Origin: Methylobacterium sp. J-090
GTDB taxonomy: Bacteria; Pseudomonadota; Alphaproteobacteria; Rhizobiales; Beijerinckiaceae
Direction of reading: 5' to 3'
Length of the DNA stretch: 64,000 nt
Assembly (NCBI RefSeq): GCF_022829345.1
Contig: NZ_JAKSXV010000097.1
Coordinates: 36,132 to 100,131, forward strand
The notes beneath the pieces are model-generated. The model was not told the origin of the DNA. It was given only the letters and a program-made list of their open reading frames with translations, and made no database searches. A program made the translations under genes and the position numbers. Shown in pieces: positions 33,889 through 42,312 of the stretch (its first letter is position 1; every line of letters begins with the position of its first letter).

Positions 33889-34745
33889 GGGAACCCGATC
33901 CCGTTCAGGCCGACATCGTCTACCGCCCGCGCGGGCGGGTGCCGGGCACCAGCGTCGGTGCCCATCGCGGCCGCGACGCCGGGGGGCTCGGCACCTTTCG
34001 CGACCAGGTGCCGTTCCTGCGCATGCCGGACGCGCGCCGCATCGACGTGCGCGCCACCCTGCGCGACCCCTTCGAGGGCACCCATGTCCGCCGCTTCGAG
34101 AGCCGCACGGCCATCGAGGTCTGGGCGCTGGTCGATCTCTCCGCCTCCATGCGCTACCGGGGCGAGGCCGACCGCATGGCGCTCGCCGCCGCCCTGTGCG
34201 GGGGCCTGGCCGCCTCCGCCACCCGCATCGGCGACGGCTTCGGCCTCATGGGCTGCGACGCCACCCTGCGCGAGGACGTGTCGATGTCGGCGACGCGCCG
34301 GCGCGGGATCGGCGCCTCCGTCCAGGCCCGCCTGCTGGCCGCGCGCTGCACGGGCGCGCGGGCCGACGGCATGCGCGAGGCCGGCCGCCGCCTCGTCGGG
34401 CGGCCCAAGATCGTGTTCGTCGTCTCGGATTTCCGCTGGCCCGAGGCCCTCGTCGCCGAGGTCTTCGCGTCCCTCGCCCGCCACGACCTCGTGCCCGTGG
34501 TGCTGGCCGACGCCTCCGAGGACGAGGGGCTGCCGGTCTGGGGCCTCATGGAGCTCGACGATCTCGAAGGGGCCGGGCGCCGGACCGTGTTCATGCGGCC
34601 GTCGCTCCGCCGGCGCTGGCTCGCCCACGAGCGGGCCCGCGCCGACACCCTGCGCCGCATCGCCATGACCTACGGCCGTCCGCCGTTCCGCCTCGAAGGG
34701 CGCTTCGAGGCCGACGCCCTCACCCGCCACCTCATCGGGACCTGA
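33885..34745 (+). CDS. mxaS: MxaS, DUF58/VWA-like methanol oxidation protein
   Basis: A 286-residue cytosolic DUF58-type protein. The MIDAS-like 'ALVDLSASMRYRG' (DxSxS, about residues 79-91) and 'IVFVVSDFRWPEALV' strands show a VWA fold. It overlaps the mxaR stop by GTGA and the mxaA start by TGATG, so all three are coupled. It is the usual partner of the MoxR ATPase in these clusters, in metal insertion. GTG start is used. Confidence 0.9.
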   Translation: MREPDPVQADIVYRPRGRVPGTSVGAHRGRDAGGLGTFRDQVPFLRMPDARRIDVRATLRDPFEGTHVRRFESRTAIEVWALVDLSASMRYRGEADRMALAAALCGGLAASATRIGDGFGLMGCDATLREDVSMSATRRRGIGASVQARLLAARCTGARADGMREAGRRLVGRPKIVFVVSDFRWPEALVAEVFASLARHDLVPVVLADASEDEGLPVWGLMELDDLEGAGRRTVFMRPSLRRRWLAHERARADTLRRIAMTYGRPPFRLEGRFEADALTRHLIGT

Positions 34746-35683
34746 TGCGAGTCCTCATCTCCGTCCTGGCGCTCCTCCTCGCCGTGTCCGGTGCGGCCCA
34801 CGCGCAGGTGCGCACCGTCGAGGTCCGCACGCCGCGCGCCTTCGGCTACTTCCTCGGCGACCTCGTGCGGGCGCAGGCCGACATCGTCGTGGATGCGGGC
34901 TTCACCCTTCAGGCGGCCTCCCTGCCGCAATCCGGCCCCCTGGCCTACTGGCTCGACCTGCGCGACCTTCGGGTCGAGGAGACGGTCACGGGCGACGTCC
35001 GCCGAGTCCGCCTGTTCCTGACCTACCAGACCTTCTACGCCGCCCTCGACGCCCGCGCCCTGGAGATCCCGGGCTTCGCCGTGACCTTCGAGAGCGCCAG
35101 CGCCCACGGCGCCACCACAGCCACGGCGCAGGTGCCGGCCTGGTCCTTCAACATCTCGCCCCTGCGCGAGGTGGTGCCGCCCGCCCGCGAGAACCCGGCC
35201 GATTACATGCGGCCGGACGGGCGCGTCGCCGCCCTCGACGCCCGGCCCCTGTGGTGGCGGGCGGGGGGCTTCGGGGCGCTCGCCCTCCTGGCCTTCGCGG
35301 GGCTCGCCCGCGACCGGGCCTGGGGACCGTTCCGGGCGCGGCGCGGGCGCCCGTTCGGGGCCGCCCTCGCGCAGCTGCGCCGGCTCGGTCGCACCCCCGA
35401 CGTGCAAGATCCCGACGCGGAGGCCGCCTACGGCGACGCCCTGCGCGCCCTCCATCGCGGCCTCGACGCCACCGACGGGCGCCGGGTCCTCGCCGACGAT
35501 CTGCCGGGCTTCCTCGCGCGCCACCCCGCCTACCGCCCGGACGCGGCGGGTCTGGCGCACCTGCTCTCCGTCTCGCGTCTCGCCTTCTTCGGTCCCGGCC
35601 CCGCCGCCGCCCGCGCCGCCCTGCCCTGGCCCCAGCTCGAGGCCCTGGCCCGGCGCCTGGCCGCGGCCGAGCGGGCGGCGTGA
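34745..35683 (+). CDS. mxaA: MxaA, calcium-insertion/assembly protein
   Basis: A 312-residue protein with an N-terminal signal peptide (MRVLISVLALLLAVSGAAHA), a periplasmic domain with 'RTPRAFGYFLGDLVRAQADI', then a membrane segment near 180-200 ('GGFGALALLAFAGLA') and a cytosolic tail. Genetics in M. extorquens links mxaA, mxaC, mxaK and mxaL to putting Ca2+ into methanol dehydrogenase. It overlaps mxaS and mxaC by TGATG. Confidence 0.9.
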   Translation: MRVLISVLALLLAVSGAAHAQVRTVEVRTPRAFGYFLGDLVRAQADIVVDAGFTLQAASLPQSGPLAYWLDLRDLRVEETVTGDVRRVRLFLTYQTFYAALDARALEIPGFAVTFESASAHGATTATAQVPAWSFNISPLREVVPPARENPADYMRPDGRVAALDARPLWWRAGGFGALALLAFAGLARDRAWGPFRARRGRPFGAALAQLRRLGRTPDVQDPDAEAAYGDALRALHRGLDATDGRRVLADDLPGFLARHPAYRPDAAGLAHLLSVSRLAFFGPGPAAARAALPWPQLEALARRLAAAERAA

Positions 35684-36762
35684 TGGGCGACGCCACGATG
35701 ACGGCGACCGTGACGGCGATCTGGGGCCGGTTCGCCGTCGACGCTCCCCTGGTCCTGTGGCTGCTGCCCCTCGCCCTGCTGCCGTTCCGGGCTTCGGCCC
35801 AGCGCGTGGTGCCCGTGGCCGCGATCGACGCCGGCCCGGCCGACCCGCTGTCGCGGGCCATCGGTTGGGCTCTGCGGATCGCCGGCTGCCTCGCCATCGC
35901 GGGCCTCATCCTCGGCATCGCCGGCCCGTATCGCCGGGGCGAGACGGTCACCCGCACGGGCATCGGCGCCCAGGTCTCGATCCTCGTCGACCGCTCGGGC
36001 AGCATGAACGAGACCTTCGCCGGGCGTCAGCCCTCGGGCGCCGAGGAATCGAAGGCCGCCGCCTCCCGCCGCCTGCTCGGCGACTTCGTCGGCAGCCGCG
36101 CCCACGACCAGTTCGCCGTCACCGCCTTCTCGACGGCGCCCATGCTGGTGGTGCCGATGACCGACCGGCACGAGGCCGTGCGCGCCGCCATCCGCGCCAT
36201 CGACCGGCCGGGCCTCGACTACACCAACGTGGCGCGCGGCCTCGCCATGAGCCTGTCGCAGTTCGGACCCCAGGCCGCCAACGTCTCGAGGGCGCTCCTC
36301 ATCGTCTCCGACGGCGCGGCGGTGATCGATCCGCGCGTCCAGGGCACCCTGCGGGCCGAGTTCGCCAGGATCCGGCCCAATCTCTACTGGCTGTTTCTGC
36401 GCACCAAGGGCTCGCCCTCCATCGCCGACAAGCCCGCCGGCGAGGACACGCCCCAGGCCGCGCCCGAGCGCCACCTCGACCTGTTCTTCAAGAGTCTCGG
36501 CACGCCCTACCGCGCCTTCGAGGCGGAAGGCCCCGAGGCGGTGGCCGCCGCCATCCGCCAGATCGAGGCCCTGGAGCGCGACCCCATCCCTTACACCGAG
36601 CGGCGCCCGCGCCTCGACCTGTCCTGGATGGCCTTCGGGCTGGGGCTGCTCGGGCTCCTCGTCCTCGTGGCGGGCAAGCTCGCCGAGGCGGATGTGCGGC
36701 GGGGGCAGAGGGCCCTCACGCCCCGGGCGAAGGCGGCTGTGCCGGAGAGGATCGCCGCATGA
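35683..36762 (+). CDS. mxaC: MxaC, membrane VWA protein for methanol dehydrogenase maturation
   Basis: A 359-residue BatA-like protein. Two N-terminal TM helices (about residues 15-33 and 60-80) precede a VWA domain with a perfect MIDAS 'SILVDRSGSMNET' (DxSxS) and 'RALLIVSDGAAVID'. A C-terminal TM lies at 'WMAFGLGLLGLLVLVAGKLA'. It faces the periplasm and, with MxaL, is thought to help insert calcium. The stop comes before repeat A copy 3, which breaks the run of overlapping genes. Confidence 0.92.
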   Translation: MGDATMTATVTAIWGRFAVDAPLVLWLLPLALLPFRASAQRVVPVAAIDAGPADPLSRAIGWALRIAGCLAIAGLILGIAGPYRRGETVTRTGIGAQVSILVDRSGSMNETFAGRQPSGAEESKAAASRRLLGDFVGSRAHDQFAVTAFSTAPMLVVPMTDRHEAVRAAIRAIDRPGLDYTNVARGLAMSLSQFGPQAANVSRALLIVSDGAAVIDPRVQGTLRAEFARIRPNLYWLFLRTKGSPSIADKPAGEDTPQAAPERHLDLFFKSLGTPYRAFEAEGPEAVAAAIRQIEALERDPIPYTERRPRLDLSWMAFGLGLLGLLVLVAGKLAEADVRRGQRALTPRAKAAVPERIAA

Positions 36763-36853
36763 ACCCGGCCTCGCACCGTTCCATCCCAACGGCGCGCATC
36801 TCCCTCACCCCGTCCGGTGGTGACGGCTCTCGCGCATCGCGCACAGGACGCGG

Positions 36854-36949
36854 GTCCCCTCTCCTGGAAGGAGAGGGACAGGGTGAGGTGTGTGACTTGT
36901 TCGGAGAGTCCACACACCTCACCCCGACCCTCTCCTTCCAGGAAAGGGG
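36854..36949. repeat. Intergenic palindromic repeat, family A, copy 3
   Basis: Left arm GTCCCCTCTCCTGGAAGGAG to GGTGAGGTGTGTGA, right arm CACACACCTCACCCC to CTCTCCTTCCAGGAAAGGG. It lies in the 268-nt gap between mxaC and mxaK, otherwise empty. Confidence 0.85.
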
Positions 36950-37030
36950 GCCTGTCGCGCTTCATGCCGACACGTCTGTTTCCTGCCGAGAGGCGATCTT
37001 GCGGATGCGTGACGGTGCGGAGGCCACCCG

Positions 37031-37651
37031 ATGACGGCGCTCGCCTTCCCCACCGAACGCGCCGCCCCCGCCCTCCGCGCCCGCCTCGCCAGAACCCTGC
37101 GCCGCGCCCGGCCGCACCTGCTCCTCGCCCTGCCGGTCCTGCTCGCCCTCGCCGCCCTCGGCTTCGGCGCGGCGGCGTGGCGGGTGGAGCGGGACAAGGC
37201 CGCGATCGCGGCGCTTCAGGCCGGGCGCGACGTGCCCGTGGGGCCGGACGCGGCGGCCCCCCTGCTGCTGGCCCGGGTGCAGCACCTCGCCCGGCGCGGC
37301 CTGCCCGAGGGGATCGAACCCCTCGTCGAGGCCCTCGCGCGCGCCGGCGACACCGACCGGGTGGCGCGGGCCCGCTACGCCCTCGCCAACACCCGCCTGC
37401 GGCAGGCGTTCGCCCATCTGGAGCGCGGCGACCTCGACCCGGCCGGTCCCCTCATCACCCTGGCGCGCCAGGATTACCGCCGCGCCCTGCAGAACGCGCC
37501 CGACCTCTGGGACGCCAAGTTCAACCTCGACGTCGCCTCGCGGCTCCTGCGCGATTTCCCCGAATTCGACCGCAAGACCGGCGACGAGCTGAAGGCCGAG
37601 CCGAAGCAGATCTGGACGGAGGTCCCCGGCCTGCCGAGGGGCGCACCATGA
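37031..37651 (+). CDS. mxaK: MxaK, membrane protein for methanol dehydrogenase maturation
   Basis: A 206-residue protein with one N-terminal TM (about residues 28-50, 'LLLALPVLLALAALGFGAAA') and a periplasmic helical domain. 'ARARYALANTRLRQAFAHLE' and 'YRRALQNAPDLWDAKFNLDV' read as TPR-like helices (BatC-like). Known only as one of the MxaACKL calcium-insertion set. It is followed by mxaL after 10 nt. Confidence 0.88.
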   Translation: MTALAFPTERAAPALRARLARTLRRARPHLLLALPVLLALAALGFGAAAWRVERDKAAIAALQAGRDVPVGPDAAAPLLLARVQHLARRGLPEGIEPLVEALARAGDTDRVARARYALANTRLRQAFAHLERGDLDPAGPLITLARQDYRRALQNAPDLWDAKFNLDVASRLLRDFPEFDRKTGDELKAEPKQIWTEVPGLPRGAP

Positions 37652-37661
37652 GGGGCGTGCC

Positions 37662-38654
37662 ATGAGGGCGCATCTCGCCCGCAACCTGCGCGACGGCCGG
37701 TTCCGGGCGCTCGCCGCGGCGGCTGTCCTCGCCGCCCTCGCCCTCGTGCTGCCGGCCGTGCCGCTCACCCGGACCGGGGTGTCGGTGCTCGCCGTGGTCG
37801 ACATCACCGGCAGCATGAACGTGCGCGACTACACCGGCGCCGACGGCCGGCCCGCGAGCCGCCTCGACACGGCGCGCGGCGCCCTGCGCGACCTCGTCAC
37901 CGCCCTGCCCTGCGGCTCGCGCGTGGCGCTGGGGCTGTTCACCGAGCGCCGGCCGTTCCTGCTGTTCACGCCCATCGAGGTCTGCGCCGATTTCGCGCCC
38001 CTCGACGGGGCGCTCGCGGCGCTGGACTGGCGCATGGCCTGGGAGGGCGACAGCCGCATCTCCGCCGGCCTGTTCCGCGCCGTGGAGATGGCGGCCAGCC
38101 TCGACACCGACCTGATCTTCCTCACGGACGGGCAGGAAGCGCCTCCGCTCCCCAGCACCGGCGGCCCGGCCTTCGAGGGCAAGCCCGGCGCCGTGCGCGG
38201 GCTCATCGTGGGCGCCGGCGCCTACGCCCTGTCGCCGATCCCGCGCTACAACGACCGGGGTCGCGAGATCGGGTTCTACGGGGCCGGCGACGTCCAGCAG
38301 GAGAACCGGTTCGGCCCGCCCCCGGCCGATGCCGAGAGCCGCGAGGGCTACAACCCGCGCAACGCCCCCTTCGGCGGGGCCGCGGCGACGGGCGCCGAGC
38401 ACCTCTCCTCCGTGCGTGAGCCCTACCTCAAGAGACTCGCGGGCGAGACCGGCCTCGCCTACGCCCATCTCGACGGCCCCGGCGGGCTGGCGGGGCCGCT
38501 CCTGGCGGCAGCGACCCCGCGCCCCCTGCCCGGCCGCCTCGACCTGCGCCCCTTCCTCGGCGGGGCCGCCCTGGCGCTCGTCCTCGCCGTGTTCCTGCTT
38601 CCCACGTTGCGCGCCCTGTCCCGCCCGCGCGCCCTGACCCTGAAGAAGGCCTGA
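37662..38654 (+). CDS. mxaL: MxaL, periplasm-facing VWA protein
   Basis: A 330-residue BatB-like protein. An N-terminal TM (about 16-35) is followed by a VWA domain whose MIDAS reads 'AVVDITGSMNVRD' (DxTxS, with Thr instead of the usual first Ser), then 'LIFLTDGQEAPP' and 'GLIVGAGAYALS'. A C-terminal TM is at 'FLGGAALALVLAVFLLP'. It is required with MxaA, C and K for active calcium-containing methanol dehydrogenase in related species. Confidence 0.9.
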   Translation: MRAHLARNLRDGRFRALAAAAVLAALALVLPAVPLTRTGVSVLAVVDITGSMNVRDYTGADGRPASRLDTARGALRDLVTALPCGSRVALGLFTERRPFLLFTPIEVCADFAPLDGALAALDWRMAWEGDSRISAGLFRAVEMAASLDTDLIFLTDGQEAPPLPSTGGPAFEGKPGAVRGLIVGAGAYALSPIPRYNDRGREIGFYGAGDVQQENRFGPPPADAESREGYNPRNAPFGGAAATGAEHLSSVREPYLKRLAGETGLAYAHLDGPGGLAGPLLAAATPRPLPGRLDLRPFLGGAALALVLAVFLLPTLRALSRPRALTLKKA

Positions 38655-38659
38655 TCCGT

Positions 38660-39223
38660 ATGCGTCTCCTCGCCCCGACCGTCATCCTCGCGCTGCTCGC
38701 CACCGCCGTCCCGGTCATCACCGTTCTGGTCACCCCCGTCTTGGCCCACGGCCCGACGCCGCAGAAGGTCGACCAGTCCGTCACCATCGCGGCCAAGCCC
38801 GAGGCGGTGTGGAAGGTGGTCGGCACCTTCGCGGCCATCGACGCGTGGCATCCCGACGTGGCCAAGAGCGAGGCCGTCGACGGCAACGCCGCCGGCGGCC
38901 GGCGCAAGATCACCCTCAAGAACGGCGGTACCCTCGACGAGGGCCTCGACGAGATGAACGACAAGACCTTCACCTACTCGTACCGCCTGTCGGATGCCGA
39001 CCTGAAGGCCCTGCCGGTCTCGTCCTACTCGGCCACCCTCACGGTGACGCCCGATGGCGCGGGCTCGAAGGTCGAGTGGCTCGGCCGGTTCTACCGGGGC
39101 GACACCGGCAACGAACCGCCGGAGGAGCTGAGCGACGCCGCCGGCAAGGCGGCGATGAACGCCTATTTCGGCAACGGCCTCAAGGGGCTGAAGGCCAAGG
39201 TCGAGGGCGGCGGCACCAAATGA
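38660..39223 (+). CDS. mxaD: MxaD, periplasmic SRPBCC-fold protein
   Basis: A 187-residue exported protein. The signal peptide ends near 'TPVLAHGPT'. The mature part is an SRPBCC/polyketide-cyclase-like domain: 'TIAAKPEAVWKVVGTFAAI', 'EAVDGNAAGGRRKITLKNGG' and 'VEWLGRFYRGD'. MxaD has been proposed to aid electron transfer between MxaF and cytochrome c-L. Five nt separate it from mxaL. Confidence 0.9.
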   Translation: MRLLAPTVILALLATAVPVITVLVTPVLAHGPTPQKVDQSVTIAAKPEAVWKVVGTFAAIDAWHPDVAKSEAVDGNAAGGRRKITLKNGGTLDEGLDEMNDKTFTYSYRLSDADLKALPVSSYSATLTVTPDGAGSKVEWLGRFYRGDTGNEPPEELSDAAGKAAMNAYFGNGLKGLKAKVEGGGTK

Positions 39224-39267
39224 TAGGGCCTCCGCTTGAACACTCCGGATCGTGCGCTCGCGACAGG

Positions 39268-39364
39268 CTCCCTCTCCTGGAAGGAGAGGGTTGGGGTGAG
39301 GTGTGTGACCTATTCGGAGAACTCGCACACCTCAGCCTGTCCCTCTCCTGGAAGGTGTGGGGAC
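39268..39364. repeat. Intergenic palindromic repeat, family A, copy 4
   Basis: Left arm CTCCCTCTCCTGGAAGGAGA to GGTGAGGTGTGTGAC, right arm CGCACACCTCAGCC to CCCTCTCCTGGAAGGTGTGGG. The right arm has drifted more than in the other copies. It lies in the 181-nt gap between mxaD and mxaE. Confidence 0.82.
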
Positions 39365-39404
39365 CCGCGCCTGCCAGAAGCCGAACGGATCACCCGGAAA
39401 TCGT

Positions 39405-40340
39405 ATGACCGGTCGCCTCGCCCCCCTCGCCCTCGCGGCGTTCCTCGCCGGCGCGGTCTCCGGACCGGCTCTGGCGCAGGCCGTCTACGTGGTGAGCCAG
39501 GAGGGCAGCACCCTGACGCCGGTGGCGCCCCCCGGCGCCACGATTCCCGTGGGCAAGGGGCCGGCCCAGGTGGCTGCGGGGCCGGACGGGCGGCTCTACC
39601 TCGCCCATTCCGACACCCACACGGTTTCGGTGGTGGACGGCCGCACCGGCGCGGTGCTGGCCCGCTTCCCCTTCGCGGGCCAGCCCTTCGGCGTCGCCGT
39701 GGCCCGGGATGGCCGGAGCCTGTTCGTCGGCGACTGGTCGGGCGGCCGCGTGGTGCGCCTCTCCAGCGCCACCGGCGCCGTGGAGGGCGGCGTCGGCGTC
39801 GGGCGCGATCCGGCGGGCCTCGTCCTCGATGCGAAGGGCCGCCTCTACGTCGCCGACCGCGAGAGCCGTCAGGTCAGCGTGGTCGAGACCGCGACCCTGA
39901 CCCGGATCGGCACGGTGCCCGTCGGCGAGGGACCGTTCGCCCTGGCGCTGAACCCGGCCGAGGACCGGCTCTACGTCGCCAATGTCCGTAGCGGCGACCT
40001 CCACGCCATCGACACCGCCACCCTGAAACCCGCGGGTCGCGCGATCCTCGGCGGCATGCCGTACGGCGTCGCGGTGAGCGGCGACGGGGCACGCGTCCTC
40101 GTCACCAACCAGCAGGCCGGCACCCTCCACGTGCTCGACGCCGCCCTGAAACCCGTCGCGACGATTCCCGTCGGCCGCTATCCCGAGGGCGTGGCGGTCG
40201 CGGGCGACAAGGCCTACGTGGCGAACTGGTTCTCGGATTCCGTCTCGGTGATCGACCTTCCCACCCTCGCGGAGACGGCGCGTCTCCCCGTGGGCGAGGG
40301 GCCGCGCGGCCTCGCCGTCCTGATGCAGGAGACCCCATGA
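39405..40340 (+). CDS. mxaE: MxaE, secreted YVTN-type beta-propeller
   Basis: A 311-residue exported protein (leader ends near 'GPALAQAVY') made of about seven ~40-residue propeller blades. Repeats read like 'AQVAAGPDGRLYLAHSDTHT', 'FGVAVARDGRSLFVGDWSGG', 'AGLVLDAKGRLYVADRESRQ' and 'FALALNPAEDRLYVANVRSG'. The symbol rests on position in the conserved mxaDEHB order. Its role is unknown; propellers often bind other proteins. The stop overlaps mxaH by ATGA. Confidence 0.85.
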   Translation: MTGRLAPLALAAFLAGAVSGPALAQAVYVVSQEGSTLTPVAPPGATIPVGKGPAQVAAGPDGRLYLAHSDTHTVSVVDGRTGAVLARFPFAGQPFGVAVARDGRSLFVGDWSGGRVVRLSSATGAVEGGVGVGRDPAGLVLDAKGRLYVADRESRQVSVVETATLTRIGTVPVGEGPFALALNPAEDRLYVANVRSGDLHAIDTATLKPAGRAILGGMPYGVAVSGDGARVLVTNQQAGTLHVLDAALKPVATIPVGRYPEGVAVAGDKAYVANWFSDSVSVIDLPTLAETARLPVGEGPRGLAVLMQETP

Positions 40341-40942
40341 GTCCGACGTGCATGACGCCGACGCGACCCCGCGCGCGCATCACGATCGTCCTCTGCCTCG
40401 CGGCCGGGCTCGCGGCCTGCGACAAGCCGGAGGAGCCCGGCGAGGCGGCGCGTGCCCCCGAGGAGCAGACGGTGGTCGCGACGAAATCCGACGCCGACAT
40501 TCCGACCTGGCTCTCGCCCACCGACCCCATGGAGCCGGCCCGCTGGCTCGCCCGCCGCGAACTCGGCCGCCCGGCGCCGGAGGTCGGCTCGGGGGCCGAC
40601 CACCTGCGCCACAGCCTCGCCCGCGCCCGGGAGGCGTTCATCGAGGATCCGCGCATGGTGGCCAACCGCACGGTGCAGCTCGGGCAGATGCTGGCCGAGG
40701 CCGGCACGCCCGAGCCCTATGCCGACCTCCTCGACGGCCTCGCGGCCGTGGCGGCGGTGACCGCCCGCAAGCAGCTCTACGGCGAACTATGCCAACAATA
40801 CTACAACACCCGCCGCCAGGGGGCGGACCGGGCCACCACCCTGGCGCGCCTCACCGAGCGGTATTCCGCGCAAGGGAGCGGTGACATCAAGGCCGCCCCG
40901 GCTCCCGGGGATACGTCCCCGGCCCCCGGGGACGCGCGATGA
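40337..40942 (+). CDS. mxaH: MxaH, lipoprotein of methanol oxidation cluster
   Basis: A 201-residue lipoprotein: lipobox 'LAAGLAACDKPEE' puts the acylated Cys near residue 28. The mature part is Glu/Ala/Arg-rich and helical, with 'PTWLSPTDPMEPARWLARRE' and a Pro/Gly/Ala tail that repeats 'APAPGDTSPAPGD'. Named by place in the conserved mxaEHB order. Its function is unknown. It overlaps both neighbours by ATGA. Confidence 0.82.
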   Translation: MSPTCMTPTRPRARITIVLCLAAGLAACDKPEEPGEAARAPEEQTVVATKSDADIPTWLSPTDPMEPARWLARRELGRPAPEVGSGADHLRHSLARAREAFIEDPRMVANRTVQLGQMLAEAGTPEPYADLLDGLAAVAAVTARKQLYGELCQQYYNTRRQGADRATTLARLTERYSAQGSGDIKAAPAPGDTSPAPGDAR

Positions 40943-41580
40943 CGAGCGTCCTCATCGTGGACGACCACCCGGTGATCCTGCGGGGCTTCCGCCGCATCAT
41001 GGAGGATGCCGGGGTCGAGACCGTCCACGAGGCCACCGACATCGCCGGCGGCTACCGCCTGTTTCACCGCCTGCGGCCCACCATCGTGGTGGCCGACCTC
41101 ACCTTCCGCACGGGCGCCCTGTCGGGCCTGTCCCTGATCCGGCAGATCCACGCCCTGGAGCGCGACACCCGCATCCTCGCCTTCAGCATGCACGACGACC
41201 CGATCATCGTCGCGCGCGCCCTGGAGAGCGGGGCCACGGGCTACGTGCTGAAGGACGTCCCGGCGGCGCGGTTCCACGAGGCGTTCGAGACGGTGCGGGC
41301 GGGCCGGAGCTACCTCGACCACGCGCTGGCCACCCGGGTCGCCGTGCTCGGCCTCGCCGGCCGGCCGGCGCCGCTCGCCGACCTCACGGCCCGCGAGCTC
41401 CAGATCCTGTCCCTGCTCGGCCGGGGCCAATCCTACCAAGCCATCGCCGACGCCCTGGCGGTGAGCTACCGCACGGTGATCGGCGCCAGCGCCAGCCTGC
41501 GGCACAAGCTCGGGGTGCGGACGCTCGCCGAACTCATCCACGTCGCCGTCTCTCAGGGCGAGGGCGGCCCGACCCGCTGA
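40939..41580 (+). CDS. mxaB: MxaB, LuxR-type response regulator
   Basis: A 213-residue NarL/FixJ response regulator. The receiver has acidic pocket 'LIVDDHPVI', phospho-acceptor Asp53 in 'IVVADLTF' and Lys in 'GYVLKDVP'. The C-terminal HTH is at 'LTARELQILSLLGRGQSYQA' and 'LAVSYRTVIGASASLRHKLG'. MxaB controls mxa transcription in M. extorquens, with sensor partners encoded elsewhere (MxbDM, MxcQE). No kinase gene is present in the window. It ends the cluster, 10 nt before the converging flavin reductase. Confidence 0.93.
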   Translation: MTSVLIVDDHPVILRGFRRIMEDAGVETVHEATDIAGGYRLFHRLRPTIVVADLTFRTGALSGLSLIRQIHALERDTRILAFSMHDDPIIVARALESGATGYVLKDVPAARFHEAFETVRAGRSYLDHALATRVAVLGLAGRPAPLADLTARELQILSLLGRGQSYQAIADALAVSYRTVIGASASLRHKLGVRTLAELIHVAVSQGEGGPTR

Positions 41581-41590
41581 CGGCGCGTCC

Positions 41591-42205
41591 CTAACGTCCT
41601 CCGGCGCCCGCCGGCCGCTCGAGGGAGAAGCGCGTCTCCGGCTCGGCGGTGAAATAGTCGAAGGCGCCCGCGCGCAGGATCGGTCGCATCGCCCCGGTGT
41701 CGACGACGCCGTCCACGAGGAAGGCGTCGTCGATGTAGATCGAGACCACCTGCCCGATCACCAGGAAGTGGGTCGCGTCGCTGCCGTCGAGGGGCGTCAG
41801 CGGCACCGTCTGCACCCATTTGCACTCGATGGCGGCGGGCGATTCCCCCACCCGCGGCGGCCGCACCTTTCGCGAGGGGACCGGGGTCAGGCCGGCGAAA
41901 CCGAACTCGCTCTGCCCGCGCGGCAGCGGAGCCGAGGTGGCGTTCACCGCCTCCCGGAGGGCATAGGTCGCGAGGTTGCACACGAACTCGCCGCCCTCCT
42001 CCGCGAAGGTCATGGCGTCCTTGCGGCCCGAGGACGAGAACATCACCATGTCGGGGCCCGCCGCCACGGCGTTGAAGTAGGAATAGGGCGCCAGATTCAC
42101 CTGGCCCGCCTTGTTCATCGCGCTGATCCAGCCGATGGGGCGGGGGGCGACGAGGGCCTTCAGGGGGTTGTGCGGCAGGCCCCTGGTCTCGGAATCGTAA
42201 TGCAT
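41591..42205 (-). CDS. Flavin reductase-like FMN-binding protein
   Basis: A 204-residue protein of the flavin reductase (PF01613-type) split-barrel family. FMN-contacting motifs are 'LKALVAPRPIGWISAMNKAG', 'NLAPYSYFNAVAAGPDMVMF' and 'DAMTFAEEGGEFVCNLAT'. Such proteins reduce flavin with NAD(P)H or are DIM6/NTAB-type enzymes of unknown substrate. Start ATG at 42205 fits the family N-terminus 'MHYDSETRG'. It converges on mxaB without a visible terminator. Confidence 0.85.
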   Translation of the reverse strand: MHYDSETRGLPHNPLKALVAPRPIGWISAMNKAGQVNLAPYSYFNAVAAGPDMVMFSSSGRKDAMTFAEEGGEFVCNLATYALREAVNATSAPLPRGQSEFGFAGLTPVPSRKVRPPRVGESPAAIECKWVQTVPLTPLDGSDATHFLVIGQVVSIYIDDAFLVDGVVDTGAMRPILRAGAFDYFTAEPETRFSLERPAGAGGR

Positions 42206-42312
42206 GGCGCTCAGCAGGGTCCGCAAGAGTGGTCACCGGTTTTGCGTCGAAAACCTGCGACATACAAAAGATCGAAGTCGAGGAAAGCGGCGGCTCGCCA
42301 CCGCGAACCTGC

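Noticed and set aside
40961..41580. A sensor kinase partner for MxaB in the cluster
   Set aside because: No histidine kinase domain is encoded in the neighbouring genes on either strand.
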